From assembly GCF_003265705.1 (NCBI RefSeq), contig NW_020313044.1, positions 2,747,223-2,811,222 on the forward strand: a stretch of DNA of 64,000 nt. Direction: 5' to 3'. Positions 11,841-54,450 of this stretch are shown piece by piece (the stretch's first letter is position 1; every line of letters starts with the position of its first letter). The notes beneath the pieces were generated by a model. The model saw only the letters and a program-made list of their open reading frames with translations. It did no database searches and was not told where the DNA came from. Both the position numbers and the translations under genes were made by a program. This stretch comes from Callorhinus ursinus. Taxonomy: Eukaryota; Chordata; Mammalia; Carnivora; Otariidae.

Positions 11841-12022
11841 TTTTTTTTTTTTAAAGATTTTATTTATTTAAGAGAGAGAGAGCACATGAGAGGGGGAGGG
11901 TCCGAGGGCGAAGCAGACCCCCTGCTGAGCAGGGAGCCCCATGCGGGACTCGATCCCGGGACTCCAGGATCATGACCTGAGCCGAGGGCAGTCGCTCAAC
12001 CAACTGAGCCACCCAGGCGCCC
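11841..12022 (-). mobile_element. CAN-SINE (tRNA-derived), antisense
   Basis: Reading + strand: a poly(T) run, AAAGATTTTATTTATTT, a GA-rich block, then the tRNA-derived head ending GAGCCACCCAGGCGCCC. It is flanked by an imperfect target-site duplication of the form CTTGAAATAcTCTt on the left and CTTGAAATAtTCTCTT on the right. It inserted into the older L2 copy. Confidence 0.93.
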
Positions 12023-13473
12023 TCTTGAAATATTCTCTTTCACTTCCAGCACGTCCATTCTTGTTTGCCTCTGGCCTCCTGGTTGATCCTCCTCAGTGTC
12101 CTTCTGCTCAACACCGCCCCCCCCCCGAACATTGCAGTATCGCAGGACTTAGCCGCTGCATGGCCGGTCTTCCTCATCTACATCCACTCCTGTGCCGATC
12201 TCATCTGGTCCTGTGGCTTTAAGTACACCTACCTACGTGCTGCCCGTTCCCACATTTATATCCCCACTTTTGAGCTCTCTCCTGAGCTCCAGTAGCTCTT
12301 TTAGCATCTCAGCTGTCATGTCTACTAGACCCTTCAAACTCAACTTGTCCAAAGTGGAGCTCCCGATCTTCCTCCCCAGACCAGCTCCACCCGGTCTTTC
12401 CCATCTCAGGAATGGCAGCTCCACCCTGCCCAAATGCTGTTGTCATTCCTGACTCCTCTTTCTCTCCTGCCCCATGTACTGTCCATCAAGGGGTGAGGCT
12501 GTTTACCAGGCACCACATCTTCTGCCAGTGGGCTATGGCTGAATAGGAGGGACTCTCTCAACGATGGGCATGGGCGGCAATAGTGGAACGGCCCACTACA
12601 GCCCATTTCACACCTGCTGGTTTCATGCACATGCTGCTTCCTTCCTCCAGCCTCAAGGAGACCACAACCTTTGTCAGACCCTGTGCTGAAGTCCTAAAGC
12701 AGAGACAGGAGCAGGCGGGGGAAGTGGGGGGGGGAGTGGGTACTCCGCAGGGGTGGGGTCAAGTGGGGCAACAACATCAAGAGGTTGGGGAGGGGTTGGG
12801 GGAAAGGTCAGAGGGGAAGATGAAGAGGGGTAGGTTTTGGGGAGTGGGGGACAGACAGAATGTGAGAATCTCGGGAGTAGGGGATAAGTAAAACTTGGGC
12901 AGAGAGAAGGGATGATGAAATTTCTTGGTTCATCTCTCTTGGCTGTTGAGCCGGACTTGGAGGCAGCAATTGCTCAGAGATGGAGGCCCTGAGATCTGCC
13001 TGCAGTCAGGCATATCAGCGGAGGCAGGGCTGACTGGGAGGACTTGTGCTTGCTCAGTCCATTAGAGCCCTTGGTGTTGAACTCTCAGTCTGCAGGCTCA
13101 TGGGTCAAATGGGGCTCAAGAAGCAGAGTGAGTCCCAGGTACCCTATGAAGCTCCAGGAAGACAGAGCAATGGCTGGTCACTTAGCCAGAACAGCCAAGT
13201 CCCATGCGGCCCCAGATAACGGAGGGCTCACCCTGTATGGAAGACAGCTGGGGGTAGGGTTCCCAGCCACAAAGCTAACTTGGGATTTGACAGCAGACGT
13301 GGGTTTCATCAGGGCTGAGGGCCCTCCAAACCAGCATGCAGATGTATGCAGATGCTAAGCAAAGGAGGGTGCCAAGTGGCTGGGGGTGGGGTGGGGGGAG
13401 AAGCACCTGAGGAGATGTTAAGGAATGACCTTTGCAGAGCTGGGCCCAGGGGTGCTTGAAAGTCCCAGCAGGC

Positions 13474-14703
13474 TCAGGGGTACGTGCAGATAAGATGCAA
13501 ATGTGCACCCTGCCCTGGGGACCTCTGCCTGCCCAACCATGAGAAAGAGAAGGCCGTCCAGATGCCCACAACGCAAGGCAAAGCTGGTTCCCCAAAGGCC
13601 AAACTGAGTGGAAGAAAGCAGGGTGATGCTGGACTCCTTAATAACCCCTGGCTGGTGCCACCTGAAGGGCTCGGGCACCTTCTCAGGGAAGCCTGTGGCC
13701 CTGGCCCTTGCCCTGTACCTAGGGTTGCTCTTTTGCCTTGAAATGGAAAACGAGGAGGGAGCCCGGCCTGGGGTGCGAGTGTTGGTACGGTCAGGACTGT
13801 AGGGTCCTCACCTGCCTCAGGAAAGCGTGGGGGCACTCTCTCTGGCCCACCTCCTGGGCCCCGAGGGAGCCTTTCTCCTGCCTCCACCCTCAGGCTGGGC
13901 CCCTGAAGCCCTTGCCTCAGAAGCCACTTGACAGGCTGCCTGGGACCAATGTCTGCAGGGCCCACTGAACGTCCTGTGCTGTTCTCTGCGCATTCCATCC
14001 CCAGTGGGGGCAGCCAGCCCTTTCCTCTGCAGGCCTGAGAGAGGGTTCTGGGAAACAGCGCTGGTGCCCGGCTCTGAGCTGAGCGCTGCACCCACACCAT
14101 CTCCTTCAGTCCTCCCTGCAGCCCGGCGAGGCAGATGCTCTGAGCACGCCGCATTTTCCAGAGCACGGCCCTGAGGCTCTGGGAGGTGAGCTGCTTTCCT
14201 GAGCTCACACAGCCTGTGGGTAGTGGAGCTGGGTTTTGAAGGCAGGTCTTTCTGACTGTACAGTCAGGGCACTGACCCACTGTCCTGGACTCCCAGTCTG
14301 AGGCCCTTGGTGCTGTATGAGGTGCTCCAAGTTGGGCAGACCCAGCAGGTTTGGAGGGATTAGGGTCACCTTGAGGGATGGAAGGGGGAGGTTCCCAAGG
14401 CTCACCCCTTCCTACTATCCTGGTTATTCCTCTCGCCCCAAGCAGTTGGGACGTTGAAGAGGCATGTGACCAGGCTGGTCTGTGCCTGGAGACAGTGCTT
14501 AGAGCTCTGACCTCCAGACTCCTTGGCTGACAGAGGCTTGGGGGGAAGCATGGTGAGCTTGAGGGACCAGGGCCTCCACTGAGGGGTCTGCCTGTGAACT
14601 TCCTGCTGCCAGTAGCCCAGCCCTTTCCCGGGGGAATCCTGGAGCTTAACCTGGACCCTGTGAATGGCATCGGGCGCAAATGGCCAAAGTCTGTTCCGAG
14701 CAC
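13474..14703 (-). other. Long antisense open reading frame, probably fortuitous
   Basis: This is the longest uninterrupted frame in the window (409 codons, minus strand, inside PSD2 intron 1). The translation is rich in Pro, Ser, Gly and Arg, has no domain or signal I recognise, and runs through an old MIR fragment at about 14,070-14,280. A GC-rich sequence with few TA-containing stops can give such frames by chance. I list it because of its length, not because I believe it is a gene. Confidence 0.12.
14070..14285 (-). repeat. MIR SINE, antisense
   Basis: Antisense MIR order: 'gagctgagcgctgcaccca', an 'aggctctgggaggtgagctg' core, then 'ctcacacagcctgtgggtag' and 'agctgggttttgaaggcagg'. Confidence 0.65.
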
Positions 14704-14907
14704 TTACCATGTGCCAGCTCTTTTCACTGATCATCTCACTTAACTCTTCGTGTGTGTATGTGACGATCCCAGCCCATGTGCAAAAATCTAGGTGAGTGAG
14801 GGAGTCCATGTGGTAGGAGTTTGGGGAAGGGCAGTGGGACTAATGGGGGTGTCCAGAGTGGGCTCCCAAGGGGCTGGGAATAGCTCGGACAATGGAAGGC
14901 TTCCAGC

Positions 14908-15091
14908 TTTTTTTTTTAAGATTATTTATTTATTCATGAGAGACAGAGAGAGAGAAAGAGAGAGAGAGAGGCAGAGGGAGAAGCAGGCTCCCAAGGAGCA
15001 GGGAGCCCGATGTGGGACTCGATCCCAGGACCCTGGGATCATGACCTGAGCCGAAGGCAGACGTTTAACCATCTGAGCCACCCAGGCGCCC
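14908..15091 (-). mobile_element. CAN-SINE, antisense
   Basis: Poly(T), AAGATTATTTATTTATT, a GA-rich stretch, then the head ending GAGCCACCCAGGCGCCC. A duplication of GGCTTCCAGC on the left and GGCTTCCGGC on the right flanks it. Confidence 0.93.
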
Positions 15092-16149
15092 GGCTTCCGG
15101 CATTTTCTTTGTCTTGCAAGTAGCCCTATGGAACTCACTGTGAGTGTCCAGTGTCAGAGGTGGGAGGTCTTTGAAGACTGTCCCATTTGTGGGGTTCATG
15201 CCCAAGGCATATGGATGGGCTTCAGGGGTGCTCGAGCCTCTCAAAAATACTCAAAATGTTGCGCACATATGTGAGAGTCTGGGTGGGATCCGCAGCACCA
15301 TCAAATGCTCAAAGTCCAAGACTTGAAAATGGTTCAGAATCTCTGACGTATATGGAAAAATGAAGCCAGAGAGGGGTTTCATTTACCCAAACTCCACTAG
15401 CACATTGGAGGCAAAACCCGCATCTCAGATTTGCCGCTATGATGACATTCCAGAATGATTTTCTCTGATCCCACTCCCCTCTACATACAGCCTGCCTGGC
15501 CTCTAAGTACCCTTGGACATCCTACAGGCTCTTAGATTTTGCCTGTTCTGGGTAGTACTCAGCACAATGGGTTCCCCACCTCAGCTCTGCCTCTTGTGTC
15601 CCCATCTCTACCAAGTGGGCCTGCATTCCCCCATCTCCTCCCAAGCCCACCCAGCCACCTGAGGCTACTGGGTGCTGCTGTGGTCAATGTGGGTGCCTAT
15701 CTTCCCCAGCTCCCACCCTAACCTGAAGCAATGAGTTGTCCCTTTCCGGCTCCTGGCTTCTCCCAAAGCAGAATGATTTTAATCCGAGCTGCCCAGTCAT
15801 GTTGGTCTAGCTGGCCTTAACCTTGCCCTCATCTGTACCCCATCACCTAGGGGGACTGCCTCATGAGTGGCTGCCCAGCTCCCTTCATGTGTGTTTATGT
15901 GTGTGTGCATGTATGTTTGTGCCCCAAAATGCCTGCACCATATGCTTGCTCACAGACATGAACACAGGCCTCAGTATCCATGTATTCTCCCCTCTTATAC
16001 AGCATGTCGGGTCCTGGAATCTCTTTGCTGGGTCCCCTTCTCCAGACCTTTCCTTGGGCTTCCCACAGTCCCTGGCTTGGATCTCTACATGGAAGTGACC
16101 ATACAAGGTATTCCTATGACAGTCCAACATCATTCCAAGCAGAGTGCCT

Positions 16150-16250
16150 TGCCACTTTCCAGCTTTGTGACCCTAAGCATGTTCCTCAACATCTCTTAGC
16201 CCCTGCCTACAACAGTGATGATGATAATCTCCAGGTTATTCATTCATCAA
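16150..16250 (+). repeat. MIR fragment, sense
   Basis: It contains 'ccagctttgtgaccctaagc' and a decayed 'ctcaacatctcttagcccct', which are MIR core features. Confidence 0.5.
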
Positions 16251-16800
16251 ATATTTAAAAACAGTGCCCGCTGTTTGCCAGGCTTGGTGCTAGGCTCTGG
16301 GGGAGACAGTGAATGTGACATAGTCCCCACCCTCCTGAACTTACATCCTACTGAGGGAGATGGGCAGGAAATAAGGAAGCAAATAGAAAAAGGAGTTTCA
16401 GTTCTGCTAAGTGATGCTCAGCAGACCTGATGCTCGGTGGAGTAGTGGGTCAGAGTGCAGGGTGGTGAGAGAGGGCATCTCTGAGGAGGAAGCACTGGAG
16501 TTGAGCCCTAAGTGACAGGAGAGGCAGTCACTTAGAGATCTAGGGAAAGAGCATTCTAGGCCAAGGGTACAGCTGGTGCAAAGGCCCTGAGGTGGGAATG
16601 AGCTCAGGGAGCAGAAAGAAGGCCAGTATGGCTGATGGGGTGGGGGACGGGGAGAGGGCAGTGAACCAGCTTAGACAAGGCTTTTTGAGGCCATGCTAAG
16701 GAGAATGAATTCTAATCGAAGGGCAGTGAGAGACCTTGGAGGGTTATGAGTGAGAGAAGGGTATAATGTGATTTGTGTGTTTTCACTGTTCATTCCAGCT
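16240..16800 (-). repeat. L2 LINE, antisense
   Basis: It starts with the reverse L2 terminus 'ttcattcatcaaatatttaa' and passes 'ccaggcttggtgctaggctc', 'gtgcaaaggccctgaggtgg' near 16,575 and 'aagaaggccagtatggctga' near 16,617. The order is the same as in the 2-3.6 kb copy. Confidence 0.65.
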
Positions 16801-17180
16801 GCCATGGGGAGAGTGAGGAGGGGGACAGGGTTGTCTTAGGCACAGCTGAGACCCAGAAAGTGGCTAGTTTGGCATTTAGCCCTGGCCCTGCCAGTGTTCC
16901 ATTGTCATCCCGGGTCCACCTTAGTTGGAGCTGAAAAAGATGCCACTGAGCCCAAGGTCTTCTCAAGGGCAATGGGTAGCAGGAGCCCCTGCTTGGAGCA
17001 GGGCCTGGTTTATGCTGAGAGAGAATGCAGGGGATCTAGCCACTGCCAGCCTGTCATTTGTAGGCTTCTGCTTGGGATCAGTGCCCTGTGGCCCAGCTGT
17101 ACTTCCTCCCTTGCTCTTGCCAGCAGGGTTGGAGGGGGCAGGGTCACTGCTTCGGGTAGAGCCTCTTGGTTGAAGATTTG

Positions 17181-17226
17181 AAGATTTATTTATTTATTTA
17201 TTTATTTATTTATTTGAGACAGAGAG

Positions 17227-17263
<37 letters not shown>

Positions 17264-17403
17264 ACATGAGAGGGGGGAGGGTCAGAGGGAGAAGCAGACT
17301 CTCTGCTGAGCAGGGAGCCTGATGAGGGACTCGATCCAGGGACTCCTGGATCATGACCTGAGCCGAAGGCAGTCGCTTAACCAACTGAGCCACCCAGGCG
17401 CCC
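17181..17403 (-). mobile_element. CAN-SINE, antisense, with expanded tail repeats
   Basis: AAGATTTATTTATTTATT tail with extra TTTA units, a long (GA)n block, then the head ending GAGCCACCCAGGCGCCC. A duplication of GGTTGAAGATTTG at 17,168-17,180 recurs just after the head. Confidence 0.93.
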
Positions 17404-18999
17404 ACCTGGTTGAAGATTTGAGCCCTTGATCTTGTGGGAGGATCTGACAGAGGGCCTGGGAACCTGGGGGCTCATCCTGCACCTCCAGCCCATCCAGGTG
17501 CAGAAGGAAGCTATTCCTGAGTTCTAGAGCCAGCTCCTCAACTGTGTGACCTTGGGCACAGCCTTTCCTGGTTCTGTGCCTCAGTCTCTCCATTTGTCAA
17601 ATGTAGTGGTGGAAAGAGTGGACCATTTTCCCTTGATCTCTGTAGGAGTTTGTTCTTCCTTGGATTTCTGCTTTCTTTGCATTCATGACCTTAAGCTCTC
17701 CCACCAGCCTTGGGGAAGGAGAGCAGAGGTGATGCTCCCATTCTACAGATGGGTTCATAAAGGCCAGAGGGGACAGTGATGCATCTCAGGCACATGATGA
17801 TTCAGAGTGAAGTCTTGGGGTATTGTTTCACACCTCTGACCCGAAGCCCCCCTTTATGCACCCCTCTCTTGGGCTCAGAAAGAGAGGAGGTGTCCTGGCT
17901 CAGCTATTTCTGGGCTCAGCTGGCCGTCAGCCCAGGCAGGGACTCTGGGCCCCCCGCCCAGAGTGGAGCTCAATGCTGCCCCTTGTCTGCCCACTCCCAG
18001 AAACTGAGGAAACGGCCCAGTGCCCAGTGTTGGCAGAACCTCTATCCCACTCCCAGCTGCAGGAGGACAAGGCAGGGCAGGTAGGGCTGGAGCCAGCCCA
18101 AGGCAGCTGCTGGACATTGTGGGGGTGAGGTCGGGGCCTCCCAAGATGTCCTTGATTTGTTCATAACCTTGGACTTGGGGTTGGTGTAGCATGAGCATAA
18201 GGGGAAATCATTTATGCTTTCAAATCTCAGGCTTCACCAAGACCTCAGACAGAGCCCTTGCCAATGGGGAGGCACTCGGTCCTGCTGGGTTCAACCTCCA
18301 TGTGTGGTGTGGGAGCTTGAGGCACCCTGGTGGAATTGGGTTGAAGCCCTGTGCCCCAGATCCAATGGACATCCAGGCCCCTGGACTAGAAAGCAGGCCA
18401 GAGGACTAGAACTCAGGCAGCAAGCCAAAAGTCCCCACTCTCCCTCCTCTTTCCTTTAGAAATCCTCCCCCCCCCCGCAAAGTCTCAGCTGAGGAGATGA
18501 CCTCCTGTTCTCCCCGCTCCGAGTACACAACCGGAGGGAACAGATTGAAATAGCAACTGCAGCAGCAGGGATTTAGGGCAGACCAGAAAGAAACCCTCAC
18601 TTAGGGCCGAGCCCCTTGGGGTCCCTGGTGTCCTAGGATCAGGGCCCAGATAGTCTACCGCCTGGATTCTTCAGAGTTCTTTTGAATCTGTAGATGTTCT
18701 TATTTTGTTGTTGTTTCATTTTCTTTTCTTTTGTTTGTTTTGTTTTGTTTGAAAAATCTTACACTCGTGCACTCTTCAAAACTCGAGGAGAAATGCTCAG
18801 GGTGGGTGGGCTGAGGCCCTAGATCCCTGCTTACCCTGCCCTCTTTTCTCCATGTGTGAAAACTGAGTGTTAAATGAATCTTAAGTGGTCCTGTGGTGGA
18901 TGATCTCCCCTCCAGGGCCTGGAAGCCCCCAGAGAAGTAGACTGACCTTCCTATCCAGGCTCATCTTCTTTAAGGGGAAAGTTCCTCTTGGAGTCTAAC

Positions 19000-19140
19000 T
19001 CACTGTTTACTAAACTTTTTTTTTTAAACAATAACAGAGTGCTGTATCTGACCCCTATAGATTCTAGTTTAGGAGGTTCGGGGGAAGGCCTCATGATCTG
19101 TATTTTAACAAGTCCCTCAGGTGACACTTCAGACCAGGCA
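19000..19140 (+). repeat. MER5-like hAT DNA transposon remnant
   Basis: The order 'ctgtattttaacaagtccct' followed by 'caggtgacactt' matches the interior of MER5/Charlie non-autonomous elements. The ends are not clear. Confidence 0.45.
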
Positions 19141-19861
19141 AGTAAAAGAAGGATTCTTATTGCTGTGCTTGCAACTTATTCTGCTGCAGCTCAGAAGGCT
19201 GACCAGTCCCTCTCCTCCAGACTCTCCTGAACCCTCAGGACCCTTTCTCCAGAAGAGCCTGGGGGTATTGGAGGAAGCTGAGGCCTAAAGAGGGAAGGAA
19301 GGAAGTTGTTTGGCGGGGCTGGTCTGTATCCCTGATAACAAAGGTCATGGGTAGGGTGGGGTGATGCAGAAACAGCTTACATTAGGTGGGGCCAGGGGCA
19401 GAGACAGGGTTGAGGGGGAGCCAGAATGCAGCGCATTGCATCTGCCCTCTCATCTGGGCAGGAAGCCTCTGGGAAATGTGGGCCGGTTTTGATCAGCTTT
19501 AAAAGGCGGAAGGGATGGAGATGGCAGGTGAAATGTGTCTCCTCATTTTAAGAGGAGGTACCGACCCAAAGCAGGGCGGAGGGGAGTGGGGCTGGCCTGG
19601 CTGGGGCAGTAAGGAGGCCCAACCTGGACCCACAGGTGGTCACACAGTGAGTCGGGCAGAGCAGGGCCCAGCTCCCCTTCTGGTGCTCTCCCCAGAATGC
19701 TCCATGGCATCCCTTCTCAAGGCTGGGTAAGCTCTGGGGGCCCCTGGTGTGGAGGGGAACCCTGGGCCCTCCTCCTTTCTCCTTGCACAGCCAGGGCGCT
19801 GGGCTCCTGGCGGGGAAGGCGCGCTGGTTGTAGGCGAGGGTCCTGGATGGCGCCTCACCCG

Positions 19862-19882
19862 CCCAGCACCCTGGACAGCGCC
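19862..19882 (+). promoter_or_regulatory. RE1/NRSE (REST binding element), near consensus
   Basis: The left half-site is CCCAGCACC (19,862-19,870), then a two-base spacer CT, then the right half-site GGACAGCGCC (19,873-19,882). The canonical RE1 is TTCAGCACC, two bases, GGACAGCGCC. Only the first two, less constrained, positions differ, and the half-site spacing is exact. REST silences neuronal genes outside the nervous system. PSD2 is mainly expressed in brain, and the site is about 650 bp before its first coding exon. Confidence 0.72.
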
Positions 19883-20000
19883 TCATGCTGGGCCTGGGGA
19901 TGGCCGCCACGGGGCCTCAGGTTGGTTTCTCTGGGTTGGCGTTTGGTTCTGAGGAAGCTGCACTTTTGTTGACTTCTTTGCCTCCTCTCTTAAATCTCCC

Positions 20001-20008
20001 TATAAAGG
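20001..20008 (+). promoter_or_regulatory. TATA box of a possible internal PSD2 promoter
   Basis: TATAAAGG is a full-strength TATA sequence in a GC-rich setting, 119 bp after the NRSE. Transcripts starting about 30 bp downstream would meet a usable donor (GG|GTGAGA at 20,073) and could splice to the PSD2 exon 2 acceptor at 20,510. No cap site can be seen, so promoter activity is inference. Confidence 0.35.
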
Positions 20009-20510
20009 CAGCCCCAGCTCAGTTCCCTCCATTCACCCACAGATACACTCTTTTCTGGCTCCTGGAGTTAGGGTGAGAACATGGAAAGAAACAAGGGGAC
20101 TGGCTGCTGTCAGCCTGGAGTTTTGTCTGCCTCACACACCAGCAGGAAAGGGATGGGGTTTGGAGAAGTCCTGGACCCTTCCCTAGCTCCTCCCAACCTG
20201 GATCTTTCTCACAGGGCTTTGGTGGATTCCGGAGGGCACAACAGAGACACGTAAGAGGTAACAGGGAAGGCAGGACTGGGGCACACAGGGTGAATGCGGG
20301 TCAGGGGAGAGGTGAGTGGGGCTGGCCTGAGCGGGGCTACTGCCTGAGGACACCACAGCCCAAACCCATATTCCAGCCAGGAGGTCCTGAGATCATCTCC
20401 GCCATCCTCCTGTCCCCAGGCAGGTTGCCTGGTGCTGGTTCTGCTGGGCTTTAGACCCCTCAGCACCTGCCCTGTCTGACTCACCTCTTCGTCTCTTCAT
20501 TCGCCTCCAG

Positions 20511-52086
<31,576 letters not shown>

Positions 52087-53015
52087 CTGGCATGGATGGG
52101 CAGGCCCCAGAGGCAGGCAAATGTCCCCAGAGGGGTCAGTGAGCACAATTCCAGCCAGGGACCACTTGCGCCAGCTCCAGGCAGTTGACAGGCAGCTAGA
52201 GGGGTGCAGAGAGCCCCGTGGGCCAAGGAGATGGAGATGCTATTCGTGGCGTTGATCTTCTTGCATCCTGGGGTTCCTCTGGGCCTCAGACCTTCTCCCC
52301 AGCCCTCACATTCCTCCCCACCACGGAGCCTCATTTTGTAGGCCAGTTGTGTGCATGCTCTAGACACGATCTCACTGGAGGAGGAGGAAGGGCAGCTGGC
52401 TTCCCAGGCCCTCCTCCCCTTCTCACAAGTTCCTTCCCACATCTCCCTTGTTCCCAAGGGTGGGTCTGGACTCCAGCTGTCAGCTTGGATCCCCACCTCT
52501 TCTCCTCCTCCTTCCTCAGACTTGACCAGCTGCCGGTCTGCGGACCACCAGCCCCATCCTCTCCTCCCTCTACCCAGGAGCTTCTGGAACCATGCCCCGT
52601 TCTCCTGCCTCCCTTTGCAATAATCCCAGACCCGGGCCTGCTCCCTCAATGTCAGGCTGTCTACTCACGTGTGTGGCCACCTCACCTTCCATTTCTGGAG
52701 GCCACTACTGCTTTCTTTTATACGGACAACAATGTATACATACAAGAATTGTATATATAAATAAGGGACCCCTTGAAAGATGATTTTGGAATTGATATTA
52801 AGATGAAATAAGATGAAGGAAAAGCCTATTCTGGAACTCCACCTGTTAGCAAGGAGGGCTGCTCTCTGGCCCGTTGGTGGCCCAGACCCTCTGGGAGAGA
52901 AGGTGGAGACAGTGCGGACCTTCTCGTGGCCCCTTTGCCCTTCTTCCGGCTGACCTGTGACTCACACTGCTCTGACAGTTGGTGTTTGGAATAAATAGCC
53001 AGTGTGTGTGTGTGT
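52087..53015 (+). other. PSD2: PSD2 3' UTR (end approximate)
   Basis: GC-rich non-coding sequence from the stop codon to the poly(A) signal at 52,990. It has a C/T-rich stretch at about 52,400-52,640 and an AT-rich stretch at about 52,720-52,830. The 188- and 180-codon frames over it on both strands are chance frames. The cleavage site is inferred at about 10-25 bases after the signal. Confidence 0.75.
52990..52995 (+). terminator. PSD2: PSD2 poly(A) signal AATAAA
   Basis: A canonical AATAAA is followed 7 bases later by a GTGTGTGTGTG run, a good downstream GU-rich element. This is the strongest 3' end candidate for PSD2. Confidence 0.75.
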
Positions 53016-53162
53016 GCGCCACCCCCCCCCCCCCGTCCCACAGGCATTCTGGGGTGTGAGTGGGATGGGACCATGGCCCCGTTTATATTTTGGTCTTTAT
53101 GTTGGTGCTGCCAGGTCTCTGAGCTCCAGAGGTGGCCTCTTGTACAGATTTACTGCTCCGGG

Positions 53163-53168
53163 AATAAA
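53163..53168 (+). terminator. Possible second poly(A) signal
   Basis: A further AATAAA lies 173 bp downstream. It has no clear GU-rich element after it and may serve as an alternative, distal PSD2 end. Confidence 0.35.
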
Positions 53169-54206
53169 AGACACTCTGCCTTGCAAACAGCCACTTGTCA
53201 ACAAGCCCAAAGATGTTTGGTGGAGGAAGGTTATGGAAGCCATTAGTTCCTGATCTTGGGAAAAGGTGGAGTAAGAAGTTGCTGATTGGTTTTTAAGCTG
53301 ATATTTCTTTCATTCTTCTAGTGACTCAGAAATGCTAGCTCAGGACATGCCTGGGAAGGATAGAAAAATTTGCCACATGATCACAGACTAGTATCTCGTA
53401 AACCCTGAATTCCTCAGACGGACCGGCAGTGGAGGTGATGGGCCTTCAATGAGCTATGATGAGCAGATCCTTTATATTTTTAAAATAGATTAGTTTGGGC
53501 AGCAATTTGACCTCAGTGGTAATGTAGTTAGTTAGTGGCAAGGTTGGCTTATCTTATTAAGTACCTAACGGTTCAAGCACGCTCACATTTGACGCAAGGG
53601 ACGTATGAGTCTGTGGAAATATGTAGTGATTTAAATCCAGATGATTTAATTGGGATCAGCTGAAGTGTATTTTACACCCAAACCATCCGGCCCCTTCGTT
53701 TTGCTGGGGGGAAGTAAATGTTCATTTAAATGAAGTTGAAAGAGCAATGTAACATAAAAGAGCTCTCTGTACTTTCTCCATGCTGGCTCTAAGGTCTTGG
53801 ATTTTTGGGGTCAGCTTCCCACCCTCCACCTCATGAGGGTGGGTGAGTGAAAGCAGAGAAGCAAGCTTCTGTCTGCTGCAGACAGGCTTCCCTGAGCGCT
53901 AGTGATGTCTCCCATCAGTAAAAAAATCTTTAGTTCACTTTCTTAATTGTATAATTATTTATTGTAAATTATATACATGTACTACTGTACTAAAATATTA
54001 TGTACATTATAAAACATACACAAAAATAGAAATTTAAAAAGATGAGATGAAAATAAATCTAAATCAAAGTTCTAATATTTTTTTTTCCTGCATTCTAATG
54101 GACCATCATATTCCCCTCCTCCCAACTTCTGCCTCTAATATGCCCATTTTCCAGGACTGTCCAAATCCAGGGGCTGGAGGACCACAGGTGAGATGCAATA
54201 AGTGGT

Positions 54207-54225
54207 TTGCGCCACCTGGTGGTCC
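54207..54225 (-). promoter_or_regulatory. CTCF-like motif
   Basis: TTGCGCCACCTGGTGGTCC carries the reverse-orientation CTCF core GCCACCTGGTGG with no mismatch to the degenerate core consensus. Confidence 0.5.
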
Positions 54226-54279
54226 TGGGAAGTGGCTACGGGCGCAGGGACTTCTGGGGGCTGACCCTTGACCACAGTG

Positions 54280-54450
54280 TTTCTTTTCTCATTCAGTGAA
54301 GGTCACCAGTGCAGCGCACTGTGCTAGGTGTTGAGGATACTGTGGTGAGAAAAGGACCGAGCAGCTCCCTGTCCCACATGGGGCTCACAGTCTAGTGGGG
54401 AGGGGACAGGGAGTCACCATTACCAATGGGGACCCTGGGAGCACTGGGGA
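54280..54450 (-). repeat. L2 fragment, antisense
   Basis: 'gtgctaggtgttgaggatac' then 'ggggctcacagtctagtggg' match the antisense L2 3' region. Confidence 0.6.

Larger units (their letters stand above)
11040..12480 (+). repeat. L2 LINE, sense, reverse-transcriptase region, split by a SINE
   Basis: The block follows the L2 ORF2 order at the DNA level: 'tgagaaaatagaagcaatca' near 11,276, 'aaagctccccagaagggttg' near 11,607, 'ctgacctccatgttgctacc' near 11,750, the 'ctcatctggtcctgtggctt' block near 12,200, and 'caaactcaacttgtccaaag' near 12,335. It is broken by many stops and shifts, and a younger CAN-SINE (11,841-12,022) sits in the middle. No intact frame remains. Confidence 0.65.
7116..20510 (+). 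other. PSD2: PSD2 intron 1
   Basis: A 13.4 kb intron with a GTGAGT donor and a pyrimidine-rich acceptor ending CTCCAG. It holds L2 pieces (about 10.1-10.8, 11.0-12.5 and 16.2-16.8 kb), an old L1-like block (9.4-10.0 kb), three CAN-SINEs with visible duplications, several MIRs and a MER5-like hAT remnant. Apart from the NRSE and TATA elements near its 3' end and an RFX-like box near its 5' end, I see no recognisable functional unit. A 409-codon antisense frame at 13,474-14,703 is discussed in the findings. Confidence 0.65.

Noticed and set aside
11841..12022. The tRNA-like boxes inside CAN-SINEs considered as tRNA genes
   Set aside because: The tRNA-derived head is diverged, has no cloverleaf I can fold, and is joined to a SINE body with poly(A) and target duplications.
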